A stretch of 10,024 bases of DNA from Paracoccaceae bacterium (GTDB lineage: Bacteria > Pseudomonadota > Alphaproteobacteria > Rhodobacterales > Rhodobacteraceae), in NCBI GenBank assembly GCA_007121115.1, contig SKMI01000321.1:1-10024 (forward strand), in the 5' to 3' direction. A model generated the notes under the pieces. It worked only from the letters and a program-made list of their open reading frames with translations, searched no databases and was not told the origin of the DNA. Positions within the stretch are counted from its first letter, which is position 1; each line of letters opens with the position of its first letter. Below, one piece after another: positions 1-6,481 of the stretch. Position numbers and translations under genes: made by a program.

Positions 1-3
1 CCG

Positions 4-32
4 CTGGTGCCGGATCTCTGATCCGGCGCCAG
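4..32 (-). terminator. Hairpin downstream of gcvP, possible terminator
   Basis: Two 13-nt arms (4-16 and 20-32) flank a 3-nt loop and pair at 12 of 13 positions. The hairpin starts 23 nt past the gcvP stop codon, the usual place for an intrinsic terminator of the gcvTHP transcript. The odd position (8 with 28) would be a G-U wobble in plus-strand RNA but an A-C mismatch in minus-strand RNA, so it may serve, or also serve, an incoming plus-strand transcript. On the plus side no T-run follows; on the minus side the flank lies outside the window, so a U tract cannot be checked. Confidence 0.5.
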
Positions 33-55
33 TGGGCGGGAGCACCCCGTTTCCG

Positions 56-2890
56 CTATTCCGCCGCCTGGGCGTAGTCTTCCATCGGCGGGCAGGTGCA
101 GATCAGGTTGCGGTCGCCGTGGACATTGTCCACCCGTCCCACCGGCGGCCAGTACTTGTCCACCCGGAAGCTGGCGGGCGGAAAGCAGCCCTGTTCGCGG
201 CTGTAGGGCCGGTCCCATTCGGCGACCAGATCCTCCACCGTGTGCGGCGCGCGTTTCAGCGGATTGTTGGCCGCGTCGATCTCGCCCGCCTCCACCGCCG
301 CGATCTCGTCGCGAATCGCCAGCATGGCAGTCACAAAGCGGTCGATCTCGGCCTTGGTCTCGCTCTCGGTGGGCTCCACCATCAGCGTGCCCGCCACTGG
401 CCAGCTCATGGTCGGCGCGTGGAAGCCGTTGTCGATCAGCCGCTTGGCGATGTCATCCACGGTGATCCCCGCCTTGGCGAAGGGGCGCGTGTCCAGGATG
501 CACTCATGCGCCACCCGGCCCCGGTTGCCCATGAACAGCACGTCATAGGCGCCCGACAGCCGCGCGGCGATGTAATTGGCGTTCAGGATCGCCACCCGCG
601 TCGCCTGCGTCAGCCCCGCGCCCCCCATCATCGCGCAATAGGCCCAGGAAATCAGCAGGATCGAAGCCGAGCCATAGGGCGCCGCGCTCACCGGCCCCTC
701 GTCGCCCCCGGTTTCCGGGTGCCCGGGCAGGAAGGGCGCCAGATGCGCGCCCACGCCGATCGGCCCCATGCCGGGGCCGCCGCCGCCGTGCGGGATGGCA
801 AAGGTCTTGTGCAGATTCAGGTGCGACACATCCCCGCCGATCTCGCCCGGTTTCACCAGCCCGACCATGGCGTTCAGGTTCGCGCCGTCGATATAGACCT
901 GCCCGCCGTACTCATGGGTGATCTTGCAGACCTCGCGCACCGTTTCCTCGAACACGCCATGCGTCGAGGGGTAGGTGATCATGCAGGCCGCGAGCTTGTC
1001 GCCCGCCGCCGCCGCCTTGTCGCGGAAATCATCCAGATCGATATCGCCGTTGGGCGCTGACTGCACCGCCACCACCTTCATCCCGCACATCTGCGCCGAG
1101 GCCGGGTTGGTCCCGTGCGCCGACATGGGGATCAGGCAGATATCGCGCGCCCCCTCGCCGCGCGAGCGGTGATAGGCCTGGATGGTCAGCAGCCCCGCGT
1201 ACTCCCCCTGCGCGCCGGAATTGGGCTGCATGGACATGGCGTCATAGCCGGTGATCTCGCACAGCTTCGCCGACAGATCCTGGATGACGTCCGCGTAGCC
1301 CTGCGCCTGATCGACGGGGGCAAAGGGGTGGAGGTTGGCGAACTCCGGCCAGGTGATGGCCAGCATCTCGGCCGCCGCGTTCAGCTTCATTGTGCAGGAC
1401 CCCAGCGGGATCATCGCTCGGTCCAGCGCCAGATCGCGGTCGCCCAGGCGGCGCATGTAGCGCATCATTTCGGTTTCCGCCCGGTTCATGTGAAACACCG
1501 GGTGGGTCAGGTAATCGCTCTCGCGCAGCAGCGCCTGCGGAAAGCCCAGCCGCTCGCGGTGCGGTGGCACGCCGTCGATCCCGAAGGCGCGCAGCACCTT
1601 CATGCAGGTCCGCTCGCTGCAGGTCTCGTCCAGGCTGATACCTACCCGGTCGCTGCCGACGCGGCGCAGGTTCAGCCCCTCCAGCCGCGCGGCGGCCAGA
1701 ATGCCTGCCTGACCCACACCGACCTCGATGGTGATGGTGTCGAAGAACGCCTCGGTCAGCACTTTCGCCCCGGCGGCCCGCAGCGCGCGGTGCAGCCGTT
1801 CGGTCAGCCCATGCACCCGCTCGGCAATCGCGCGCAGCCCCTGGGGCCCGTGAAACACCGCATACATCGACGCCATCACCGCCAGCAGCGCCTGCGCGGT
1901 GCAGACGTTGCTGGTCGCCTTTTCCCGCCGGATGTGCTGTTCGCGGGTCTGCAGTGCGAGCCGATAGGCCGCATTGCCGCGCGAATCGATGCTGACCCCG
2001 ACGATCCGCCCGGGCATGGAGCGCTTGTAGGCATCCCGGCAGGACATGAAGGCCGCGTGCGGGCCGCCATAGCCCATGGGCACGCCGAAGCGCTGGGCGC
2101 TGCCCACGGCGATATCGGCGCCCATGGCGCCCGGTTCGCGCAGCATGGTCAGCGCTAGAAGATCGGTGGCCATCACCGCCACGGCCTTGGCCTCGTGCAG
2201 CGCGGCGATGGTGTCGGTGAAGTCCCGGACGTCGCCATGCGTGCCGGGATACTGGAAGATCGCGCCGAAGACCTTTTCCGGCTCCAGTGACTCGGGCGCG
2301 CCAGTGATCACCTGAATCCCCAGCGGCGCAGCGCGGGTCTGCATGACGGCGATGTTCTGCGGGTGGCAGTTTTCATCGACAAAAAACGCGGTGGCCTTCG
2401 ACTTCGCCACCCGCTTGGCCATCACCATCGCCTCGGCGCAGGCGGTGGATTCGTCCAGAAGCGAGGCATTGGCGATGGGCAGCCCGGTCAGATCCGCGAC
2501 CATGGTCTGGAAGTTCAGGAGCGCCTCCAGCCGTCCTTGGGCAATCTCCGGCTGATAGGGAGTGTAGGCGGTGTACCAGCCGGGGTTTTCCAGGATATTG
2601 CGCTGGATCGCGGGTGGGGTCACGGTGCCGTAATACCCCTGCCCGATGAGCGAGGTCAGCACCTGGTTCTTCCCGGCGGCCTTGCGCAGATGCTTCAGCA
2701 TCTCGCCCTCGGAGAGCGGCGCCCAACTCAGCGCGCTGTCCTGCCGGATGCCCGGCGGCACGGTCTGGTCGATCAGATCATCGAGCGATGCGACGCCCAG
2801 CACCGACAGCATCTCGTCCATCTCGGGCACCGAGGGGCCGATGTGGCGGCGGTTGGCGAAGTCATAGGGGTTGTAGTCGCTGTAGGTCAT
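56..2890 (-). CDS. gcvP: Glycine dehydrogenase (decarboxylating), glycine cleavage P protein
   Basis: P protein is the PLP-dependent subunit of the cytoplasmic glycine cleavage system. It decarboxylates glycine and passes the aminomethyl group to the lipoyl arm of GcvH. The 944-residue product is the single-chain form, with an N-terminal half of P1 type (about 1-450) and a C-terminal half of P2 type (about 455-940). The PLP-binding lysine is K695 in the motif NLHKTFAIPHGGGGPG, and the glycine-rich segment HGGGGPGMGP follows directly. Other family marks are RRHIGPS near the N-terminus, GYYGT (86-90) and IPLGSCTMKLN (494-504). I chose the ATG at 2890 because the protein then begins MTYSDYNPYDF, and AAAGGGA lies 6 nt upstream as ribosome binding site. 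An upstream in-frame extension to 3022 crosses the structured spacer and is not protein-like. It is the last gene of the operon, 162 nt after gcvH. It appears intact and of normal length. Confidence 0.98.
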   Translation of the reverse strand: MTYSDYNPYDFANRRHIGPSVPEMDEMLSVLGVASLDDLIDQTVPPGIRQDSALSWAPLSEGEMLKHLRKAAGKNQVLTSLIGQGYYGTVTPPAIQRNILENPGWYTAYTPYQPEIAQGRLEALLNFQTMVADLTGLPIANASLLDESTACAEAMVMAKRVAKSKATAFFVDENCHPQNIAVMQTRAAPLGIQVITGAPESLEPEKVFGAIFQYPGTHGDVRDFTDTIAALHEAKAVAVMATDLLALTMLREPGAMGADIAVGSAQRFGVPMGYGGPHAAFMSCRDAYKRSMPGRIVGVSIDSRGNAAYRLALQTREQHIRREKATSNVCTAQALLAVMASMYAVFHGPQGLRAIAERVHGLTERLHRALRAAGAKVLTEAFFDTITIEVGVGQAGILAAARLEGLNLRRVGSDRVGISLDETCSERTCMKVLRAFGIDGVPPHRERLGFPQALLRESDYLTHPVFHMNRAETEMMRYMRRLGDRDLALDRAMIPLGSCTMKLNAAAEMLAITWPEFANLHPFAPVDQAQGYADVIQDLSAKLCEITGYDAMSMQPNSGAQGEYAGLLTIQAYHRSRGEGARDICLIPMSAHGTNPASAQMCGMKVVAVQSAPNGDIDLDDFRDKAAAAGDKLAACMITYPSTHGVFEETVREVCKITHEYGGQVYIDGANLNAMVGLVKPGEIGGDVSHLNLHKTFAIPHGGGGPGMGPIGVGAHLAPFLPGHPETGGDEGPVSAAPYGSASILLISWAYCAMMGGAGLTQATRVAILNANYIAARLSGAYDVLFMGNRGRVAHECILDTRPFAKAGITVDDIAKRLIDNGFHAPTMSWPVAGTLMVEPTESETKAEIDRFVTAMLAIRDEIAAVEAGEIDAANNPLKRAPHTVEDLVAEWDRPYSREQGCFPPASFRVDKYWPPVGRVDNVHGDRNLICTCPPMEDYAQAAE

Positions 2891-3052
2891 GGGCGGTCCC
2901 TTTGCGGGTGTGCACCGGGGCGGCGGGCGCGCCCGGTGTGATCGGCAGAAGCGCCTGCGGGCCGCACCCATCCACCCGCCCCGTGCACCCCGCAGGCGCT
3001 GCCCGGCGCAAGCGCCGGGCAAGAGGGGCGGGTTGGTGCGTGGTGCGGCATG
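2891..3052 (-). other. Structured gcvH-gcvP intergenic spacer
   Basis: This 162-nt gap within an otherwise compact operon holds no plausible gene but several inverted repeats. In transcript order they are: a perfect 8-bp hairpin at 3020-3001 whose RNA loop on the minus strand is CUUG; a 12-nt arm at 3000-2989 matching 2961-2950; and a 13-nt arm at 2988-2976 matching 2923-2910 with one bulged base. The last two pairings interleave, so they form either alternative folds or a pseudoknot. The gcvP ribosome binding site (about 2897-2903) follows shortly after. No T-run marks an intrinsic terminator. A role in mRNA processing, stability or differential gcvP translation is inference. Confidence 0.6.
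3001..3020 (-). repeat. Perfect 8-bp stem-loop with CUUG tetraloop
   Basis: The 20 bases are GCCCGGCG, a four-base loop, and CGCCGGGC. Read on the minus strand, the direction of the gcv transcript, the loop is CUUG, one of the especially stable RNA tetraloops; on the plus strand it would be CAAG. This favours an RNA function on the gcv message. It lies 32 nt after the gcvH stop. It could protect the upstream gcvT-gcvH message from 3' exonucleases or be a leaky terminator without a U tract. Confidence 0.65.
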
Positions 3053-3412
3053 TCAGGCGATGAAATCCTTGTATTCGTCCTCGGACATGAAGCCGTCCAG
3101 CACGCTCATGTCGTCAAGCTTCATCTTGAAGAACCAGGCGTCGCCGGTGGGGTCCTCGTTGACCAGTCCGGGCGTGTCGGGCAGCGCCTCGTTCACGGCG
3201 ACGATTTCGCCATCACAGGGGGCCAGGATGTCGGAGGCTGCCTTGACCGATTCGATCACGCAAACCTCGTCGCCCTTGGCCACCTGGGTTTCCAGTTCGG
3301 GCAGTTCCACGAACACCACGTCGCCAAGCTGCTCGGCGGCGTGTTCGGTGATGCCCACGACCACCAGATCGCCCTCGACCCGCAGCCATTCATGTTCTTC
3401 GGTGTATTTCAT
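3053..3412 (-). CDS. gcvH: Glycine cleavage system H protein (lipoyl carrier)
   Basis: GcvH is the small lipoylated shuttle of the glycine cleavage complex; its lipoyl arm receives the aminomethyl group from GcvP, presents it to GcvT and is reoxidised by the L protein. The 119-residue product is near the usual family length of about 125-130. It opens with KYTEEHEWL, a typical H-protein start, and carries the lipoylation site ESVKAAS with the modified lysine at residue 57. VGITEHAAEQLGDVVFVELPE (19-39) and the C-terminal DAWFFKMKL segment are also characteristic. The ATG at 3412 is preceded by GAGGGAG about 10 nt upstream. The gene starts 29 nt after the gcvT stop, and a long structured spacer separates it from gcvP. 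It looks intact. Confidence 0.98.
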   Translation of the reverse strand: MKYTEEHEWLRVEGDLVVVGITEHAAEQLGDVVFVELPELETQVAKGDEVCVIESVKAASDILAPCDGEIVAVNEALPDTPGLVNEDPTGDAWFFKMKLDDMSVLDGFMSEDEYKDFIA

Positions 3413-3441
3413 GACGCGCGCTCCCTCGCGTTTGCTGTTGT

Positions 3442-4560
3442 CTATTTCCTGTATCCCGCTGGGCGGAAGGGCAGGTCAACCACCCTAGCGGGGTGCCGCT
3501 TGCCGCGCACCTCGCCGAAGACCCGTGTGCCAGGGGTGGCCTGCGCCGTGGGCAGGTAACCCATGGACATGGGCGCCTCGATGCTGGGGCCATAGGCGCC
3601 GGAGGTGACGCTGCCCAGCGGTTCGGTGGCGTTCTCATCCGCGAAGAGCACCGTGCCCGCGCGCATGGGCGCCCGGCCCTCGGGGCGCAGGCCAACGCGG
3701 CGGCGCGGCGCGCCCTCGTCAAGCTGGCGCAGGATCACCTCGGCCCCCGGAAAGCCCCCTTCGCGGGCCCCGCCCCGGCGGCGCACCTTCTGGATCGCCC
3801 AGGCCAGCGCGGCCTCCACCGGTGTGGTGTCAGGGGTGATGTCATTGCCGTAGAGGCACAGCCCCGCCTCCAGCCGCAGGCTGTCGCGGGCGCCGAGGCC
3901 GATAGGGGCGACTTCCTCCCGTGCCAGAAGCGCGTGGGCGAAAGCCTCGGCGCGGTCCTCGGGGACCGAGATCTCGAACCCGTCCTCGCCGGTATAGCCC
4001 GAGCGCGAGACCCAGAGCTCCGCACCTTCCCAATCATGGGTGGCCACGTCCATGAACCGCATCCCGGCCACGCCGGGGACGAGCGTGGCCAGCGCAGCCT
4101 CGGCCTGCGGGCCCTGCAGGGCGATCAGGGCGCGGTCGGTGACGGTCTCCACGGCCACACCCTCCAGATGCGCGCGCATATGGGCGATATCGGCTTCCTT
4201 GCAGGCGGCATTGACCACCGCGAACAGATGATCGCCCCGGTTGGCCACCATCAGGTCATCGAGGATGCCGCCGCCTTCGTCGGTGAACATGGCATAGCGC
4301 TGCCGCCCCTCGGCCAGCCCCTGCACATCCACCGGCACCAGCCGTTCCAGCGCAGCCGCGGCCCCGTCGCCGCGCAGGATCACCTGCCCCATGTGGCTGA
4401 CATCGAAAAGCCCCGCGTGCGCGCGGGTGTGCAGGTGTTCGCCCATCACGCCCATGGGATACTGCACCGGCATCGCGTAGCCCGCAAAGGGCACCATCTT
4501 GGCGCCCAGTTCAAGGTGCAGCGCGTGCAGCGGCGTGTGGTTCAGGCTGTGTTCGGTCAT
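3442..4560 (-). CDS. gcvT: Glycine cleavage system T protein (aminomethyltransferase)
   Basis: GcvT transfers the methylene unit from aminomethylated GcvH to tetrahydrofolate, releasing ammonia. The product has 372 residues, normal for the family. Marks visible are VPFAGYAMPVQYP (23-35), LFDVSHMGQ (51-59), the catalytic aspartate at residue 101 in GGGILDDLM, SRSGYTGEDGFEI (185-197) in the folate-binding fold, and LGARDSLRLEAGLCLYGND (222-240). The C-terminal barrel ends with GSVTSGAYGPS and MGYLP. I chose the ATG at 4560 (MTEHSL). An in-frame TTG at 4578 would add six residues but has no clear ribosome binding site, whereas ACGGGG (4574-4569) sits 8 nt before the ATG. It is the first gene of the operon and is preceded by a glycine riboswitch. 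No damage is seen. Confidence 0.97.
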   Translation of the reverse strand: MTEHSLNHTPLHALHLELGAKMVPFAGYAMPVQYPMGVMGEHLHTRAHAGLFDVSHMGQVILRGDGAAAALERLVPVDVQGLAEGRQRYAMFTDEGGGILDDLMVANRGDHLFAVVNAACKEADIAHMRAHLEGVAVETVTDRALIALQGPQAEAALATLVPGVAGMRFMDVATHDWEGAELWVSRSGYTGEDGFEISVPEDRAEAFAHALLAREEVAPIGLGARDSLRLEAGLCLYGNDITPDTTPVEAALAWAIQKVRRRGGAREGGFPGAEVILRQLDEGAPRRRVGLRPEGRAPMRAGTVLFADENATEPLGSVTSGAYGPSIEAPMSMGYLPTAQATPGTRVFGEVRGKRHPARVVDLPFRPAGYRK

Positions 4561-4620
4561 GCGGCGCGCCCCGTTCAATGGTCATGCAGCAGGGGGTGGT
4601 CCCCGCCGGTCATGCCCCCT
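4561..4620 (-). promoter_or_regulatory. Expression platform of the glycine riboswitch
   Basis: On the minus strand three G tracts (4619-4615, 4604-4601 and 4572-4569) surround a single C tract (4596-4592). The first can form a 6-bp hairpin (4620-4615 with 4596-4591), the second a small 4-bp hairpin with a 4-nt loop, and the third is the likely gcvT Shine-Dalgarno. Only one can pair with the C tract at a time, and the first overlaps by two bases the closing helix of aptamer II. There is no U tract, so control of translation start is more likely than termination; that is inference. The octamer GCATGACC occurs three times (4615, 4587 and 4562 downward), the last including the gcvT start codon. 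Confidence 0.5.
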
Positions 4621-4772
4621 CTGTCCGTGCGCCTGAGATCGTTATCCCTTCGGCGGGCGCGCGGGCGCGCCACTCTCCAGAGTTATGTGGCCTGTTCGGT
4701 CCTTTTGCCTGAGAGTTTACCGGGGCGGTTGCTCCTTCGGCCCTGGCGGCGGGCGCCAGCGTCTCCCGAACG
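4619..4772 (-). promoter_or_regulatory. Tandem glycine riboswitch (two aptamers) upstream of gcvT
   Basis: The leader shows the known tandem glycine riboswitch pattern. Aptamer I (about 4772-4692) has GGGAGA near its start, GCCGAAGGAGCAA in its core, CTCTCAGGCAAAAGGACCGAAC at its 3' side, and a closing helix GTTCGG (4771-4766) with CCGAAC (4699-4694). Aptamer II (about 4682-4619) has CTGGAGAG, GCCGAAGGGATAA, ATCTCAGGC and GGACAGAGG, closed by CTCTG (4682-4678) with CAGAG (4623-4619). In this family each aptamer binds one glycine, and in gcv leaders glycine normally turns expression on. Here the element lies 58 nt before the gcvT start, so it should raise glycine cleavage when glycine is plentiful. 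Confidence 0.95.
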
Positions 4773-4782
4773 GGACGTAGAA

Positions 4783-4812
4783 GGGATAGCGTATGCGACG
4801 GTATTCTGACAA
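4783..4812 (-). promoter_or_regulatory. Putative sigma-70-type promoter of the gcv operon
   Basis: On the minus strand TTGTCA (4812-4807) matches the -35 consensus at five of six bases. It is followed after 18 nt by TATCCC (4788-4783), which keeps the first three -10 bases. Transcription would begin around 4775, just before aptamer I of the riboswitch, and that position supports the call. The -10 is weak. Confidence 0.4.
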
Positions 4813-4878
4813 GCGGATTCCGGGCGCCAACCGGTCCGCCCCTTGCCATTTCCCGAGCGTGGACGCAGGTTGGGCGGC

Positions 4879-5442
4879 ATGAGCGATCCGTTCTTCTTTG
4901 GCTACGGCAGCCTTGTGAACCGCCGCACCCATGCCTACCCCGAGGCGTTCCCCGCCCGCATCAAGGGCTGGCGGCGCGCCTGGCGCTATTCGCGCAGCCA
5001 CAAGCGGACATTCCTGACCGCGGTGCCTGCGCCGGGGGTGGAGATTGACGGGCTGGTGGCGGCGGTGCCAGGCGGCGACTGGGCCGCGCTGGACCAGCGC
5101 GAGGCCGGGTATGAGCGCCACCCCGTGCCGGACCCGGAACTGGTGCACCGCGCGGCGCGGCAACTGGCGGCGCAGATCTATGCCATCCCGCAGCGCAACA
5201 TGGTCGACCGGGTGCATCCGATCCGGCTAAGCTATCTGGATGTGGTGGTGCAGGGCTACCTGGACGAGTTCGGCGAGGCGGGCGCGCGCGACTTCTTTGC
5301 CACCACCGACGGCTGGGAGACCCCGGTTCTGGATGACCGCGCCGCCCCCACTTATGCGCGGCATCAGAAGCTGCGCGCGGACGAGCGCAGCTTTGTGGAC
5401 GACCAGTTGCGCGCGCTGGGCGTGCGGCTGGTGCAAGGATAA
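4879..5442 (+). CDS. Gamma-glutamylcyclotransferase-like protein
   Basis: The 187-residue product belongs by motif to the gamma-glutamylcyclotransferase / AIG2-like fold, whose members release 5-oxoproline from gamma-glutamyl compounds or act in related amine chemistry. The hallmark FGYGSLVN (7-14) forms the substrate loop. The likely catalytic acid is E75 in LDQREAGYERHPV, the position expected for the family's general acid/base. The substrate cannot be told from sequence; a glutathione-cleaving (ChaC), gamma-glutamylamine (GGACT) or unknown role are all open. No signal peptide or membrane segment is seen. The start at 4879 puts YGSL close to the N-terminus as usual; upstream bases offer only a weak AGGTTGGG ribosome binding site. 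The gene is divergent from the gcv operon, sharing a short upstream region, and convergent with luxI. It looks complete. Confidence 0.8.
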   Translation: MSDPFFFGYGSLVNRRTHAYPEAFPARIKGWRRAWRYSRSHKRTFLTAVPAPGVEIDGLVAAVPGGDWAALDQREAGYERHPVPDPELVHRAARQLAAQIYAIPQRNMVDRVHPIRLSYLDVVVQGYLDEFGEAGARDFFATTDGWETPVLDDRAAPTYARHQKLRADERSFVDDQLRALGVRLVQG

Positions 5443-5502
5443 CGGCGGCCCGGCTCAGGGTGCGCAGGCATCACGTCATGCCGCCGAAATCCTTGACGCT
5501 GC
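5443..5502. terminator. Convergent gap with small inverted repeats, possible bidirectional terminator
   Basis: This 60-nt gap between the convergent cyclotransferase and luxI genes contains CGGCGGC (5443-5449) complementary to GCCGCCG (5480-5486), and inside it GGCAT-CACGTC-ATGCC (5467-5482). Placement between convergent genes suggests a shared terminator, but neither strand shows a T-run after the stem, so the call is weak. Confidence 0.3.
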
Positions 5503-6366
5503 TCAGTGCATCTGCCGTTCCAGGAGTCTGCCCAGCGCATTCTGGCTGTCGGACCCCATCAGTTCACGTGTGATCCGCATGGCGGCTTCCAGTTCCTCGA
5601 CCGTGTTGGCGGCGCGGATCTGGTCGGTGCAATACTCCAGCACCTCGCGCGGGCCGATGTCGGCCTGGCATGGTTCAGGCATGGCGGCGCTGGCTGCGGC
5701 AGCGGCTTCGCGCGCGGCGCGAGCATCCAGCAGCGCGCGAACCTCGGCCTCGTCGGCGAAGACATCGCCCTCGATCCCGGCGAAGGCGCGCACCCGCGCG
5801 ATCCGCTCGTCCGAGCAGTCAAGCAGCGCGGCCAGCGCCGAGACCTTGCCCATGGGCTTGCGCGAGCCGACATAGCCATAGGGCGCGTTGTCCGAGCGCT
5901 TCAGCACCCGGTCCATCACCGGGTCGATCACCGTCACGATATCGGTGATCCCCGATTCCTGCGCGTATTCCAGCGAACCGACCATCAATTCGCAGGTGGC
6001 GTAGGAAATCGAATTCCGTCCATTGCCCCGATCCAGCCGGTCGGTGTCCACGCAGAACCGGGTGGATTCCCACAGCGTGGCGCTGCGCATCGGCGGTTCG
6101 CCGTCGAGTATCGCGGAAAACACATCCGCAAGCATATGTGGACCCGTGGTCTGCAAGGCCCGCACGCAGGCGACGACATTGCCCTCATCGTCCAGCCCGA
6201 CGACATAGGCGGGATCAAGCGCATCGAAATCGTCGATCTCCTTGCCGTCGGTGATGGTGACATCCCAGCCCAGCCGTTCGCCGAACACACGCGCCCGCAG
6301 GCGATACATATCATCCAGAACATCGGCGAAGCGGTCAGCGTTCAACGCATCGATCACAAGAATCAT
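5503..6366 (-). CDS. LuxI-family acyl-homoserine-lactone synthase with C-terminal extension
   Basis: LuxI enzymes make acyl-homoserine lactone quorum-sensing signals from S-adenosylmethionine and an acyl-ACP (or acyl-CoA). All residues usually invariant in the family are here, at almost the textbook positions: R24, F28, W34, D45, D48, R69, F83, E100 and R103 (segments YRLRARVFGERLGWD, EIDDFDALD, ACVRAL, WESTRF). The catalytic domain ends near residue 205. The protein then continues with an alanine-rich, charged stretch (210-229) and a predicted helical tail (about 238-287), giving 287 residues against roughly 190-220 for typical LuxI. I chose the ATG at 6366 because GGAGG lies 9 nt upstream and the protein then begins MILVIDALN; an ATG at 6393 and a TTG at 6399 are in frame but precede the ribosome binding site. 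No luxR is adjacent on either side. It follows the Sua5 gene by 115 nt in the same direction. The acyl chain made cannot be read from sequence. Confidence 0.93.
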   Translation of the reverse strand: MILVIDALNADRFADVLDDMYRLRARVFGERLGWDVTITDGKEIDDFDALDPAYVVGLDDEGNVVACVRALQTTGPHMLADVFSAILDGEPPMRSATLWESTRFCVDTDRLDRGNGRNSISYATCELMVGSLEYAQESGITDIVTVIDPVMDRVLKRSDNAPYGYVGSRKPMGKVSALAALLDCSDERIARVRAFAGIEGDVFADEAEVRALLDARAAREAAAAASAAMPEPCQADIGPREVLEYCTDQIRAANTVEELEAAMRITRELMGSDSQNALGRLLERQMH

Positions 6367-6481
6367 CTTTTCCAGCCTCCGATTGATTTGCATTTTCAAC
6401 TTTACAGCCGCAGGGCGAGCGCACCATTGGGGGAATCCCGTAGTCCGGCGTCAGCGGGCCCGCGGGGCTCATGCAGACGTG
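6367..6481 (-). other. Leader between the Sua5 gene and luxI
   Basis: This 115-nt gap becomes clearly AT-richer close to luxI (6380-6410), unlike the surrounding sequence, as expected for a promoter or leader. It contains the palindrome GCGGGCCCGC (6454-6463). I looked for an inverted-repeat lux box of the CTG-N10-CAG type and saw none. No convincing -35/-10 pair was found, so luxI may have its own weak promoter or be read through from the Sua5 gene. Confidence 0.35.
6376..6380 (-). promoter_or_regulatory. Ribosome binding site that fixes the luxI start
   Basis: A consensus GGAGG on the minus strand lies 9 nt before the ATG at 6366. It falls inside the extended reading frame, between the two upstream candidate starts and the chosen one, and therefore argues for the shorter protein. 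Confidence 0.7.

Noticed and set aside
32..2158. Two plus-strand frames of about 345 codons each opposite gcvP
   Set aside because: Both are antisense to the intact gcvP, and their residues show the Arg/His/Gly-rich pattern of shadow frames.
2891..3022. A 44-residue N-terminal extension of GcvP
   Set aside because: The extension is Arg/Pro/Cys-rich and non-homologous, and it translates the inverted-repeat spacer. The start at 2890 has a proper ribosome binding site and gives the normal GcvP N-terminus.
3493..4809. A 438-codon plus-strand frame covering gcvT and the riboswitch
   Set aside because: It lies antisense to gcvT and runs through the structured riboswitch. Composition is shadow-like and no domain is visible.
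6382..6481. A lux box (LuxR operator) upstream of luxI
   Set aside because: No inverted repeat of the CTG-N10-CAG type was found; the only clear palindrome (6454-6463) is a pure GC decamer far from any promoter match.
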